Assembly: GCA_020633655.1 (NCBI GenBank)
Contig: JACKDF010000005.1
Span: 388,066 to 452,065 of the forward strand
Direction of reading: 5' to 3'
Length of the DNA: 64,000 nt
DNA from: Deferribacteres bacterium
GTDB lineage: Bacteria; Zhuqueibacterota; Zhuqueibacteria; Zhuqueibacterales; Geothermadaptataceae
In this document: positions 9,321 through 17,150 of the stretch, one piece after another
Position numbering within the stretch: the first letter of the stretch is position 1
How the letters are laid out: each line of letters begins with the position of its first letter
Translations under genes and position numbers: made by a program
Notes under the pieces: model-generated
The model's database searches: none
The model's input: the letters and a program-made list of their open reading frames with translations, nothing else
Told to the model about the DNA's origin: nothing

Positions 9321-9890
9321 ATGAAACAAATTTTCTATTTCATACTGGCGTTGAGTGCTTTTGCCTGCAGTAAGCAAAATCCTCAAGTGGTTATGAAAAC
9401 TGATTTAGGGGACATGACCTTTGAAATTTATCCGGAACAAGCGCCCATAACTGCTGCCAACTTTTTAGAATATGTTGATAACGATTTGTTTAAAGGCGCT
9501 CATTTTTACCGGGTTGTCACTCTGGAAAATCAACCCAACGACAGCATACGCATCGAAGTCGTTCAGGGTGGCCTGGGATGGAATGAAAATGAACAGCGTT
9601 TGCCAGCAATTGCCCACGAGACGACGGCAAAATCCGGAATATTACACGAGGATGGCGTCATTTCTATGGCTCGGGGGAATCCCGGCACGGCTGATTCAGA
9701 GTTTTTTATTTGCGTCGGCGCTCAACCTGAGCTGGATTTTGGTGGCCGGCGCAATCCGGATGGACAAGGTTTTGCCACATTTGGCCGTGTTATCGAAGGT
9801 ATGGATGTCGTGCGAAAAATTCAGCAGCAACCGGAAGAAGGGCAGATGTTGATTGAAAAAATTGCAATTACCTCAATTCGACGAAAATAA
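9321..9890 (+). CDS. Exported cyclophilin-type peptidyl-prolyl isomerase, probable lipoprotein
   Basis: The first 16 residues form a short signal peptide ending FAC, consistent with a relaxed lipobox and lipidation at Cys16. The rest is a compact bacterial cyclophilin: MKTDLGDMTFEIYPEQAPITAANFLEYVD, FYRVV, QGGLGWNE, then ISMARGNPGTADSEFFICVG and FGRVIEGMDVVRKI. It would catalyse proline isomerisation on proteins in the periplasm. The start is supported by a GGAGG site 5-9 bp upstream. The stop is 6 bp from the next start, indicating an operon with the methyltransferase. Confidence 0.93.
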   Translation: MKQIFYFILALSAFACSKQNPQVVMKTDLGDMTFEIYPEQAPITAANFLEYVDNDLFKGAHFYRVVTLENQPNDSIRIEVVQGGLGWNENEQRLPAIAHETTAKSGILHEDGVISMARGNPGTADSEFFICVGAQPELDFGGRRNPDGQGFATFGRVIEGMDVVRKIQQQPEEGQMLIEKIAITSIRRK

Positions 9891-9896
9891 AGTAAA

Positions 9897-10583
9897 ATGC
9901 ATTTGTCGATCCGGTTTATCAAGCTCCTGTTTCGGTTTCAGAAATTCATCCCGGTGCGAAATCTGCTTGCGAAACAATTTTACAAACCAGAAGGATTGTG
10001 GGGGCGTATTGCCGTGGATTTTATGGCCGTTGCCAACAGGCCGGTCTACAAGTGGACTATCGATTTACTCGAAATAAAACAAACAGATTTTGTGTTGGAA
10101 ATCGGATTTGGACATGGCATTTATATCGAGAAAGTAGCGCAATTAGCCGATCTTGGATTCGTAGCAGGCGTGGATTTTTCGCAGGCAATGGTCAAACGTG
10201 CCATGCATTACAACCGGCATCTTATTCGCCATAAAAAAGTGGAGATTCTGCAGAATGGAATGCAGGATATCCCTTATGCAGATGCATTCTTTGATTGCGC
10301 ATTTGCAGTCAATGTGATCTATTTCTGGCATACTCCTGAAAATGAATTGCGCGAAATGTGCCGTGTCTTAAAGCCGGGAGGACGTGCGGCATTCTATTTT
10401 TCACACGAAGACTCATTACGTCAATTGCCGTTTACAGACAATTCGCTATTTCGTAATTTTTCATGCGAAGAATTTACTGCAATCGTAAAAAATGCGGGAT
10501 TTGCACAGGCCATCTGTCATACGCGTATTTTTCAATTTAAAGATGCAGCACTCGAGGGACATTGTGTCGTCGCAGTGAAATGA
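9897..10583 (+). CDS. Class I SAM-dependent methyltransferase
   Basis: The 228-residue protein has the motif I glycine-rich loop VLEIGFGHGIYIEKVA (about residues 65-80), GVDFSQAMVKRA (motif II acidic residue) and FAVNVIYFWHTPENELREMCRVLKPGGRAAFYF (motifs IV-V), matching the Methyltransf_11/UbiE-like group. A basic amphipathic N-terminus may hold it at the membrane. The substrate is not apparent. It follows the cyclophilin gene by 6 bp. Confidence 0.88.
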   Translation: MHLSIRFIKLLFRFQKFIPVRNLLAKQFYKPEGLWGRIAVDFMAVANRPVYKWTIDLLEIKQTDFVLEIGFGHGIYIEKVAQLADLGFVAGVDFSQAMVKRAMHYNRHLIRHKKVEILQNGMQDIPYADAFFDCAFAVNVIYFWHTPENELREMCRVLKPGGRAAFYFSHEDSLRQLPFTDNSLFRNFSCEEFTAIVKNAGFAQAICHTRIFQFKDAALEGHCVVAVK

Positions 10584-10620
10584 AAGACTAATTTACTTCC
10601 AAGCTGGGTCAGTTTCGAAT

Positions 10621-12705
10621 ATGAATAGCATCAAGCATCGTTTTTTAATTTTTGGATTCACATTTCTAATGGCCGCATCAACCTTTGTGGAGCGTGATTT
10701 ATTTTCGAATGGCCGGGATCCTATCAATACTACTTATCAGCATTCTATCAGCACAGGGAGTCACCCGCAACAGAGTATCTATTCCGTGGATATTTGCGTT
10801 TATGGCGGCACGGCCAGTGGTGTCATCGCCGCCTATGCCGCAAAAAAAATGGGAAAGTCGGTACTCCTCGTCGAACCGGGAAAACACCTTGGGGGCATGG
10901 TGTCCGGAGGCTTGGGGCGAATGGATATTCCGGCAAAATGGGCGGTTTCCGGACTTGCCAGAGATTTTTTTCGTCGCGTTGGGCAGCATTATGGGGTTTT
11001 TGAAAAATGGGTTTTCGAGCCGCATGTCGCCGAAAAGGTATTTCGTAATTATGTAACGGAGGCCCGAATTCAGGTTTTGTATGATTTCCGTATTTTTAAG
11101 GCGAATATGGATGAAACCCGGCTTGAGCACATCGAACTGGAAAACACGACAGAACCGTTTGATGTGGCACATAAAATTGTCAATGCAGAGGTTTTTATCG
11201 ACTGCTCCTATGAAGGCGATTTAATGGCGAAAGCCGGCATTACCTACACTTTTGGCCGTGAAAGTAACGAGAAATACACGGAGACCTTCAATGGTGTGCA
11301 GTTTTCTGAACGCAACCAATTTCCGAAGGGAGTGGACCCTTATATTGTCGCCGGTGATTCATCGAGCGGTTTGCTGTGGGGCATTGACAACGATGTTTTG
11401 CAGGAAAATGGCAGTGAAGATACGCATTTGCAGGCTTATGGTTACCGTATATGCCTGACGGATGATCCGAACAATCTACTGCCGGTTTCGCGACCGGAAA
11501 ATTATGATTCGAACCGCTATGAGTTGTTGGTGCGTTACTGGCAAAAACGACCGATCCACCGACTCGATGAGGGATTCTCCTGGGGTATTTTGCCGAACCG
11601 AAAAACGGATATAAATTCGCGTGGTCCATTTTCGCTCAATGTAATCGGTCAAAACAAAAATTATACGGAAGTTGATTATTTTGAACGAGCAGAATTGGAA
11701 AAACTTCACAAAGCCTATACGCAGGGATTGCTCTATTTTTATGGCCATGATGTGCGGGTACCAGAAAAAATCCGTGAGGAAATGAAAAAATGGGGTTACC
11801 CGAAAGATGAGTACGTTGAGGATCAGCATTGGTCACCACAGCTCTATATCCGGGAATCACGGCGCATGTTGGGGGAATACGTGGCTACGGAGTCCAATTG
11901 TCGCGACGAAGCACGCGTTCCTGACGGTATCGCGCTGGCTGCGTATACCATCGATTCGCACCACTGCCGCCGCATTGTTGTCGATGGCATGATCAAAAAC
12001 GAAGGCGAAGTGCATTTTGAGGAGGTAAAGCCCTGGCCAATTTCCTATCGCACAATAACACCACGCCATGAGGAAGCGCAGAATGTTTTGGTGCCGGTTT
12101 GCCTTTCTGCTTCCCATGTGGCTTTTGGCTCAATTCGCATCGAACCGGTCTTTATGGCGCTCGGCCAGGCTGCCGGAATTGCCGCTGCCATTGCAATTGA
12201 TGACACCCTTGCTGTTCAAACCATCGATTACCAGAAAATACAGGATATCATGCACAACAATCCGTTGCTTGACGGACGTAAACCTGAAATTGTGGTGGAC
12301 AACCAAGATAGCCAGGTGTCCCATGAGGGAGATTGGCGTGTTGTTGCAGATGAATTTCCATACCAGTATGGAAACGATGTATTTCTCAGCGCGGATACAA
12401 CAGGGGAGAGTGTAGTGCGTTTTTCAGCTTCCATTGCCAATTCAGGTAACTATCAAGTCTACCTCTGGTGCACCAATTACGAATGGGAGCAGGGCAAATA
12501 TCCTATTGCATCAAAGGTAAAAATTTCTGTTGTTAATGGCGGACATCGGCAAAGCAGAATTTTTACGACGGCTATGATTCGAAATGACTGGTTGCCTTTG
12601 GGCACTGCTTATTTTGAGAAGGGACAGGACGCAGTCGTGGAAATACAAAGCGCCAAAGTCCCCGGCGTGGTGGTCGCCGATGCGGTTTTATTCGTCCCGG
12701 ATTAA
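10621..12705 (+). CDS. Exported FAD-dependent oxidoreductase with xanthan-lyase-like C-terminal domain
   Basis: The protein (694 residues) starts with a hydrophobic signal-like segment. Residues about 56-90 form an FAD-binding Rossmann motif (DICVYGGTASGVIAAYAA) followed by LGGMVSGGLGRMD, the hallmark of the FAD_oxidored family often linked to polysaccharide or sugar metabolism. SRRMLGEYVATE and a second nucleotide region near APLMALGQAAGIAAA complete the domain. Residues about 570-694 look like the beta-sandwich of xanthan-lyase/golvesin C-termini, ending KVPGVVVADAVLFVPD. It probably oxidises a carbohydrate or related compound outside the cytoplasm. Confidence 0.84.
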   Translation: MNSIKHRFLIFGFTFLMAASTFVERDLFSNGRDPINTTYQHSISTGSHPQQSIYSVDICVYGGTASGVIAAYAAKKMGKSVLLVEPGKHLGGMVSGGLGRMDIPAKWAVSGLARDFFRRVGQHYGVFEKWVFEPHVAEKVFRNYVTEARIQVLYDFRIFKANMDETRLEHIELENTTEPFDVAHKIVNAEVFIDCSYEGDLMAKAGITYTFGRESNEKYTETFNGVQFSERNQFPKGVDPYIVAGDSSSGLLWGIDNDVLQENGSEDTHLQAYGYRICLTDDPNNLLPVSRPENYDSNRYELLVRYWQKRPIHRLDEGFSWGILPNRKTDINSRGPFSLNVIGQNKNYTEVDYFERAELEKLHKAYTQGLLYFYGHDVRVPEKIREEMKKWGYPKDEYVEDQHWSPQLYIRESRRMLGEYVATESNCRDEARVPDGIALAAYTIDSHHCRRIVVDGMIKNEGEVHFEEVKPWPISYRTITPRHEEAQNVLVPVCLSASHVAFGSIRIEPVFMALGQAAGIAAAIAIDDTLAVQTIDYQKIQDIMHNNPLLDGRKPEIVVDNQDSQVSHEGDWRVVADEFPYQYGNDVFLSADTTGESVVRFSASIANSGNYQVYLWCTNYEWEQGKYPIASKVKISVVNGGHRQSRIFTTAMIRNDWLPLGTAYFEKGQDAVVEIQSAKVPGVVVADAVLFVPD

Positions 12706-12722
12706 ACAGCAAAGAGGGTATC

Positions 12723-13469
12723 ATGCGTTTTTTGCTTGCATCCTTTTTCGTCCTTTTGTTCTCACCGCAACTCCCCGCACAGCATTATCTAACCGTTGGT
12801 GTCGGCTATACGACCGTCTTTTTTCTTTCTGATGATCTCGATCAACTACGCGATACCTATAATTATGTCAACCGGGACAACATGAACCGGTTGCTGGTTG
12901 GTTTTCAATCCGCTGATGGTGTGCGTGTTGAGAGTGGCTATCGTTATCTGGAAAAGTGGAGTGCGGCGTTTACTCTGGGGTATGAGCGCTATTCGACTTT
13001 TGATGCTGCTTCCTATAATAATGGTGAGGGCCGTCAACTCGATTTGATGATCGATCATTTTTTACTTGATACGGAGTTTGGTGTACACCGCAATAATTAT
13101 TTTTTTGATGGATTGCTGCGTCTGTCCTTTTTGCGAAATCTGGAGCTGAAAAGCCAATACACCGGCAACACAGAGGATATTGAAAGATACTTTACAGGAA
13201 CTTTTACCAGCGATGCACATTTTTCTCTCGGATTCGGGATAAGCCTTGGAGCCCACAAAGAGCCATTTATGCTCATAGGCAAAATGCTTTATCCGGTTTA
13301 TACTTTGGAGGCAAATAAAGATTTACTTGCCAGAGACGCGACAGGAAACCGACGATTTCCCACTGATTTCATAAATTTTCATAATGCCCTTCCCTATGAT
13401 GCCCTGTCCAACGGCGATCTCGATGGATTGCAAATAATACTCAGTTTTGTAGTTGCTTTGGCAATATAA
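12723..13469 (+). CDS. Hypothetical outer-membrane beta-barrel-like protein
   Basis: I do not recognise the family. The 248-residue protein has a signal peptide ending at about residue 20 (LPAQHYLTVGVGY). It then alternates aromatic and polar residues (SGYRYLEKWSAAFTLGYERY and DAHFSLGFGISLGA) in the manner of outer-membrane beta-strands, and ends in a hydrophobic residue. It starts 17 bp after the FAD oxidoreductase stop, so the two are probably one operon. Confidence 0.65.
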   Translation: MRFLLASFFVLLFSPQLPAQHYLTVGVGYTTVFFLSDDLDQLRDTYNYVNRDNMNRLLVGFQSADGVRVESGYRYLEKWSAAFTLGYERYSTFDAASYNNGEGRQLDLMIDHFLLDTEFGVHRNNYFFDGLLRLSFLRNLELKSQYTGNTEDIERYFTGTFTSDAHFSLGFGISLGAHKEPFMLIGKMLYPVYTLEANKDLLARDATGNRRFPTDFINFHNALPYDALSNGDLDGLQIILSFVVALAI

Positions 13470-13499
13470 TGAGTTAAGCGGAACAGCTAATTACCACCT

Positions 13500-13563
13500 G
13501 CAGCCACGGTCTCCGTGGCTGCGCACCCTCATAACTCCGCGTCCTCCTGCATAACGAATTGAG
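13500..13563. repeat. Intergenic palindromic repeat, copy 1 (possible terminator)
   Basis: A perfect 10-bp stem GCAGCCACGG / CCGTGGCTGC (13,500-13,509 and 13,513-13,522) with loop TCT lies 30 bp after the stop of the barrel-like gene. No T run follows, so a transcription terminator role is possible but not certain. The downstream segment, with CTCCGCGTCC, is shared with a second copy at 15,535-15,600. Confidence 0.5.
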
Positions 13564-13743
13564 AACGCCAACCAGCATTTTTTTCTCCAATCGATAACCA
13601 TAATTCCTCGCTAAAATTGGATTAAGGATTTTTTTGAAATTTGTTATGATTTCACTTGAATGAAAGCTGGGTTATTCCTATGATGGCACTTACCATTGGT
13701 GGCAATGGGCAGGATTATTTACAATTCTAAATGAAGGTGTAAA

Positions 13744-14346
13744 ATGAACGATTCACTTGAAATTCGGATTTTCGATACAAAAGATAAATCACTGCTCCTG
13801 GAAGCAAAAGGGATGGACCGGTCGGGAATCATAGCTGAAATAACAGGTCAACTGGAATTCTATCGATTGTATGTTGCATCTATCACGTTTAATCTGGTAT
13901 CTCCAGGTCAAAATCATTATGAACTGGAAGTTCTTGCAAAAGGCTCAGAGTCGGATCTCGAGAAAGTTTATACACTGATAAAAGAGCAAAAGTTTTGGCA
14001 ACCTGAAAAACTTCCGGAAAGAGATAATATCTATTGGCCAACAGCGTTTATGGCGCATGTCGCACTTCACACACCCGACCGTGAAGGGCTTATTGCAGAT
14101 ATTTCTGAGATCGTCAGTAAGGTCAGAGAGTCCGATTCACCAATTCATAATGGCAGTTTCATTCATATGGTGGGAATTACCCACAATTCCGGCGGCTCGC
14201 ATGGCGGAACCGCTTACTTCAGTATGCGGGCGAATATTGCGACGCAATCAAAGGCAGTTCAGGATCAGATTGAAACGCACCTCTGGAACTGGGCAAAAGA
14301 GCATGGCATTGAAGGGGACCTTTGGGTGCGTGATTTAAATGCGTGA
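13744..14346 (+). CDS. GcvR-like two-ACT-domain protein
   Basis: The 200-residue protein consists of two ACT domains: residues about 16-80 (LLEAKGMDRSGIIAEITGQLEF) and about 105-195 (VALHTPDREGLIADISEIVSKV, then GSFIHMVGITHNSGG). This is the architecture of GcvR, the regulator that binds glycine and modulates the GcvA activator, and of related ACT regulators without a DNA-binding domain. Ligand and partner are unknown here. No gcv genes are present in the window. Confidence 0.82.
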   Translation: MNDSLEIRIFDTKDKSLLLEAKGMDRSGIIAEITGQLEFYRLYVASITFNLVSPGQNHYELEVLAKGSESDLEKVYTLIKEQKFWQPEKLPERDNIYWPTAFMAHVALHTPDREGLIADISEIVSKVRESDSPIHNGSFIHMVGITHNSGGSHGGTAYFSMRANIATQSKAVQDQIETHLWNWAKEHGIEGDLWVRDLNA

Positions 14347-14347
14347 C

Positions 14348-14767
14348 TCAGGAATGATACTTTGCATTCATATAAGCCACAGATTCCTTTATGAGCTCTT
14401 GTAAAATGTCCAGGTCGATATCGGCCAGTTTTTTAACGTAAAGGCAGGATTTACCGGTTTGAAATTTACCGAGCCTGGCCATAAGCTCATCGTATTTTGA
14501 AAAGCCAGCCATGATGTAAAGCGTCAATGCCTGCTTGCGATTGGCAAACCCGGTTATCATCCAGTCGCCTTCCTGGCCACTTTTGTAAACGTAGTGATAC
14601 GTCCCGTAACCAACGATGCTGGGCCCCCACATGATCGGCTCAGCTTGTGTGACCTCCCGCATGATTTTGTGTACCGTCCAGCAGTCTTCGCGTCGCGTTT
14701 CATCTTCAATCGTGTTGATGTATTCAGAGACGCTGGCTTCGGTTGGTTTTGTTTTTGGCTCGGCCAC
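14348..14767 (-). CDS. DUF1801 domain protein
   Basis: I chose the GTG at 14,767 (139 residues), because AAGGAG stands 8 bp upstream, rather than an ATG at 14,821 that lacks such a site. The protein carries the DUF1801 (YdhG/YdeI-like) pattern: residues SVSEYINTIEDETRREDCWTVHKIMREVT, then MWGPSIVGYGTYHY and the FANRKQALTLYIM strand. The family is small, soluble and of unknown function. The gene is convergent with the ACT-domain gene, whose stop lies about 2 bp away. Confidence 0.85.
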   Translation of the reverse strand: MAEPKTKPTEASVSEYINTIEDETRREDCWTVHKIMREVTQAEPIMWGPSIVGYGTYHYVYKSGQEGDWMITGFANRKQALTLYIMAGFSKYDELMARLGKFQTGKSCLYVKKLADIDLDILQELIKESVAYMNAKYHS

Positions 14768-14804
14768 GGTCTTTTCTCCTTGATAATTTTTGAAATACTT
14801 TCCT

Positions 14805-15452
14805 TCATTTAATAAGTCCAAAACCTCCGCGAATACCTAGTCCTGGCCCTGATCTGTGATAATTGCCTTCAACAAAACAAAAGTAATTTGAGGAAATCAT
14901 CCACTCAATTTTGGATGTAAAACCGATTGTATTTTCAGTTTCTGTAATAATACCACCACCAGTAACGCCAAATGAAAGTTCAGATATCGTGTTATCAGGG
15001 AGATAATGAAATTCTAAAACAATCGGAGCAATGAAAAAATCGTAGAGAAATTCTGCTGAGAAATAAAAAATATTCAGTTTTCCAATTTTTAATCCCGCCA
15101 TTGGTACGGGGATCATCCCTACACTATCGTATGAATCGAGCATAAGTATATTTATGCCAAATTTTATGCCAACATATTTACCAGCGACTTCACCGTGCGG
15201 AACAATGCTGATTAGGATGTCCGGGTATTTTTCAAGTGATTTCCCATAATGAACATTGATTCCAATTTTTGATTTTTGGGAATTACCTTTCAGGGAAAGC
15301 GAGGTGATTGTGTGATTTGGGTGATCATCAAGATTGTAAATGTAACCTTGCGCGATGTGAAAAGTAAGCTTGTGGTTTGCAGGCTTTTGAGCGAGTGCCA
15401 TACCGGAAATTAGAATGAAAAAAAGGAAAATTCTCTGGGTGATTATTTTCAT
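14805..15452 (-). CDS. Hypothetical secreted protein
   Basis: The 215-residue protein has a clear signal peptide (FLFFILISGMALAQ, cleavage after residue 21 or so). It then has hydrophobic/aromatic strands with several GG turns (GVTGGGIITET, GPGLGIRGGFGL), suggesting a small beta-barrel or beta-rich outer-membrane protein. No known family is recognised. Confidence 0.6.
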   Translation of the reverse strand: MKIITQRIFLFFILISGMALAQKPANHKLTFHIAQGYIYNLDDHPNHTITSLSLKGNSQKSKIGINVHYGKSLEKYPDILISIVPHGEVAGKYVGIKFGINILMLDSYDSVGMIPVPMAGLKIGKLNIFYFSAEFLYDFFIAPIVLEFHYLPDNTISELSFGVTGGGIITETENTIGFTSKIEWMISSNYFCFVEGNYHRSGPGLGIRGGFGLIK

Positions 15453-15534
15453 TTTTAAATCAGTTTGATAAAGTGCGTGGATTAACTTAAACTATGAATA
15501 GTTATAATAATTATCCACATAATTTTTTATTCGA

Positions 15535-15600
15535 AGCCACAATCAAAATGGCTGCGCTGTCTCAATGCTCCGCGTCCCCGGGCTTTCCTGTTATGAGTTG
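15535..15600. repeat. Intergenic palindromic repeat, copy 2
   Basis: AGCCAC...TGGCTGCGC, CTCCGCGTCC and an ending near ATGAGTTGAAC parallel the copy at 13,503-13,563. The central stem is weaker here. It lies at the 3' end of imuB, overlapping the last codons by a few bases. Confidence 0.5.
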
Positions 15601-16760
15601 AACAACAGTACCTGCGAGCCATGAAATACACCTTTTTCCCCATATTTTTTTTGAATCTTATCCAACGCCTGCAACAGGTTCTGTTCCTTCTGCTGTTCGA
15701 CCGAGGTAAAAAGGTCTAATTGCGTCGCTGGCGCCAAATGCAGTAGCCGAATGCCGATGCGACGCAGAGCTACCCGCCGTTCCAATAATTTCTCACGCAC
15801 AAAATACAGCCCTGCCAATAACTCCCGTTCACTCTGTCCGCCATTGGAAATTTTGCGCCATTGGGCAAAAAAACGGTCGTCTGCAAAGGTGGCGGAAAGC
15901 GAGATGCGCCCGGCGCGCAAACCCTTTTCGCGCAGCTGCCGCGCCAAACGGTTGAGCAGTGTGTAACAGACAGCGTCAATTTCTGTAGCATCGTTGGTTT
16001 CCGGTGCAAAAGTCCACTCGGCATACAGCGCCGGCTGTTTGTCCGGCTGAATGATCGGCGTACGGTCGATACCCTGCGCCTCTTCGTGCATATACCAGCC
16101 GGTGCGGCCGAATAATTCCTGCAGTTGCAGGCACGAAAGCCGCGTCACATCACTGATTCTGTGGATATTCATATTGCGTAATTCCAGCGCGATTTTTCGA
16201 TCCACGTGGGGCAGAAAAGTGATATCGAAGGGGCGCACAAAACCCCGTTCGGCGCCTTCCGGAACCGTAATGATATCCCGCTGCCGAATACTGCGCTGCG
16301 ATGCGGTTCGGCTCACCATTTTGTTGCTGGCCAAACCCACGGCCGGTTCGAGTTCCACCTGCTGTTTTACTTCTTTTTGCAAACGCCAGGCGGTGTCGCG
16401 GGCGCGCTCCCAGGCCTGCTTGCGGGCGAGAAATTCCAGGTAGATATTGCCGTAGCGCCAGGGTTCGAATACCGGTGAAAAATTGGCCACCGTTTTAACC
16501 ATGCGCTCGCTGATGTCTTTAAAAAGTTTGTTTTCCATGGGATTCACGATGATGCTGCGGTCGATGCGCCGTACATCGCGCACCAGCATGCCCGTGTGGA
16601 TACCCATGCTGCGTGCCACCTGCGAGGCACCGTAAACCCGTGCCCGGTCTGCCCCCAGCGGCGCGATCACAAACGGCCGTCCGCGCAGTTTCGCGTGCTG
16701 GTGCTCCAATGCTGTCGCCAGAAAATTTGCAATTTCGATGTGGAAAATAACCGTTGCCAT
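15591..16760 (-). CDS. imuB: ImuB-like Y-family polymerase homologue, catalytic residues replaced
   Basis: This 389-residue protein aligns with Y-family polymerases across palm, thumb and little finger, but the metal-binding acidic residues are absent. The first motif reads IEIANF (Glu9 and Ala11 where the family has two Asp). The second, normally SIDE, reads RYGN at about 102-105. It ends with a QLDLF beta-clamp motif at about residues 347-351. That is the ImuB pattern: a non-catalytic adaptor for DnaE2 in the SOS mutasome. I chose the ATG at 16,760 (GGAGA site 8 bp upstream) over a GTG at 16,799. It is divergent from dnaE2, and no imuA is in the window. Base composition is GC-richer than the flanks. 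Confidence 0.85.
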   Translation of the reverse strand: MATVIFHIEIANFLATALEHQHAKLRGRPFVIAPLGADRARVYGASQVARSMGIHTGMLVRDVRRIDRSIIVNPMENKLFKDISERMVKTVANFSPVFEPWRYGNIYLEFLARKQAWERARDTAWRLQKEVKQQVELEPAVGLASNKMVSRTASQRSIRQRDIITVPEGAERGFVRPFDITFLPHVDRKIALELRNMNIHRISDVTRLSCLQLQELFGRTGWYMHEEAQGIDRTPIIQPDKQPALYAEWTFAPETNDATEIDAVCYTLLNRLARQLREKGLRAGRISLSATFADDRFFAQWRKISNGGQSERELLAGLYFVREKLLERRVALRRIGIRLLHLAPATQLDLFTSVEQQKEQNLLQALDKIQKKYGEKGVFHGSQVLLFNS

Positions 16761-16790
16761 AGCTGTTTCTCCCGGATGCAAAACTGTCTT

Positions 16791-16824
16791 AATGTTCACT
16801 TAAAATTTAAAAATGGTGTACATT
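16791..16824. promoter_or_regulatory. Candidate SOS-like operator (inverted repeat) upstream of imuB
   Basis: The inverted pair AATGTTCAC (16,791-16,799) and GTGTACATT (16,816-16,824) is separated by 16 AT-rich bases (8 of 9 match). It lies 31-64 bp upstream of the imuB start. Regulation by LexA would fit the gene pair, but the sequence does not match a known LexA box that I can name. Confidence 0.3.
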
Positions 16825-16897
16825 AAATCAATAAAAATCTTGCAAAATAAAGTTTATTTGCTATATTATACCATAACTTTGCAAAGAATGTTTTATG

Positions 16898-17125
16898 ACC
16901 GCGAAATACGCAGAACACGCTAAAAAATGTGAAATCGACGTAAATATGTTCGTTAAAGATAACCACCTTTGGGGCTAGTCCGAAGGCGTCCCGCCGAGGA
17001 CAAAATTGTTTCTGTTCGGAGAGATACCTTCGCTCTAGCCAAATTCGGCACTTCGAATTACAGAAAATCTTACATCGAACTGACGTAAAAAAAGAAATTT
17101 TCGCGTGTTTAGCGTATTTCGCGGT
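16898..17125. repeat. 228-bp element with 28-bp terminal inverted repeats, between imuB and dnaE2
   Basis: The arms are ACCGCGAAATACGC at the left (16,898 onward) and its complement GCGTATTTCGCGGT at the right (to 17,125); the flanking 28 bases pair with few mismatches. The element sits between the two divergent genes and encloses the 64-bp palindrome at 16,975-17,038. No open frame is present. It looks like a small non-autonomous element. Confidence 0.6.
16975..17038. repeat. 64-bp CTAG-bounded palindromic element, intergenic copy
   Basis: It begins CTAGTCCGAAGGCGTCCCGC and ends with CTTCGCTCTAG, an imperfect inverted repeat starting and ending in CTAG. It has the same length and the same first 28 bases as the copy inside dnaE2 at 17,551-17,614. 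Confidence 0.75.
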
Positions 17126-17150
17126 TAATTCATAAATTCGGGTTCAAAAA

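Noticed and set aside
9096..9386. Open frames in both directions over the region before the cyclophilin gene
   Set aside because: They overlap one another and the cyclophilin start, and they cover dispersed repeats instead of a coding pattern.
15511..15519. TTATCCACA, a perfect DnaA box
   Set aside because: It is a single copy with no cluster, no dnaA or dnaN gene and no unwinding element nearby, so an origin cannot be claimed.
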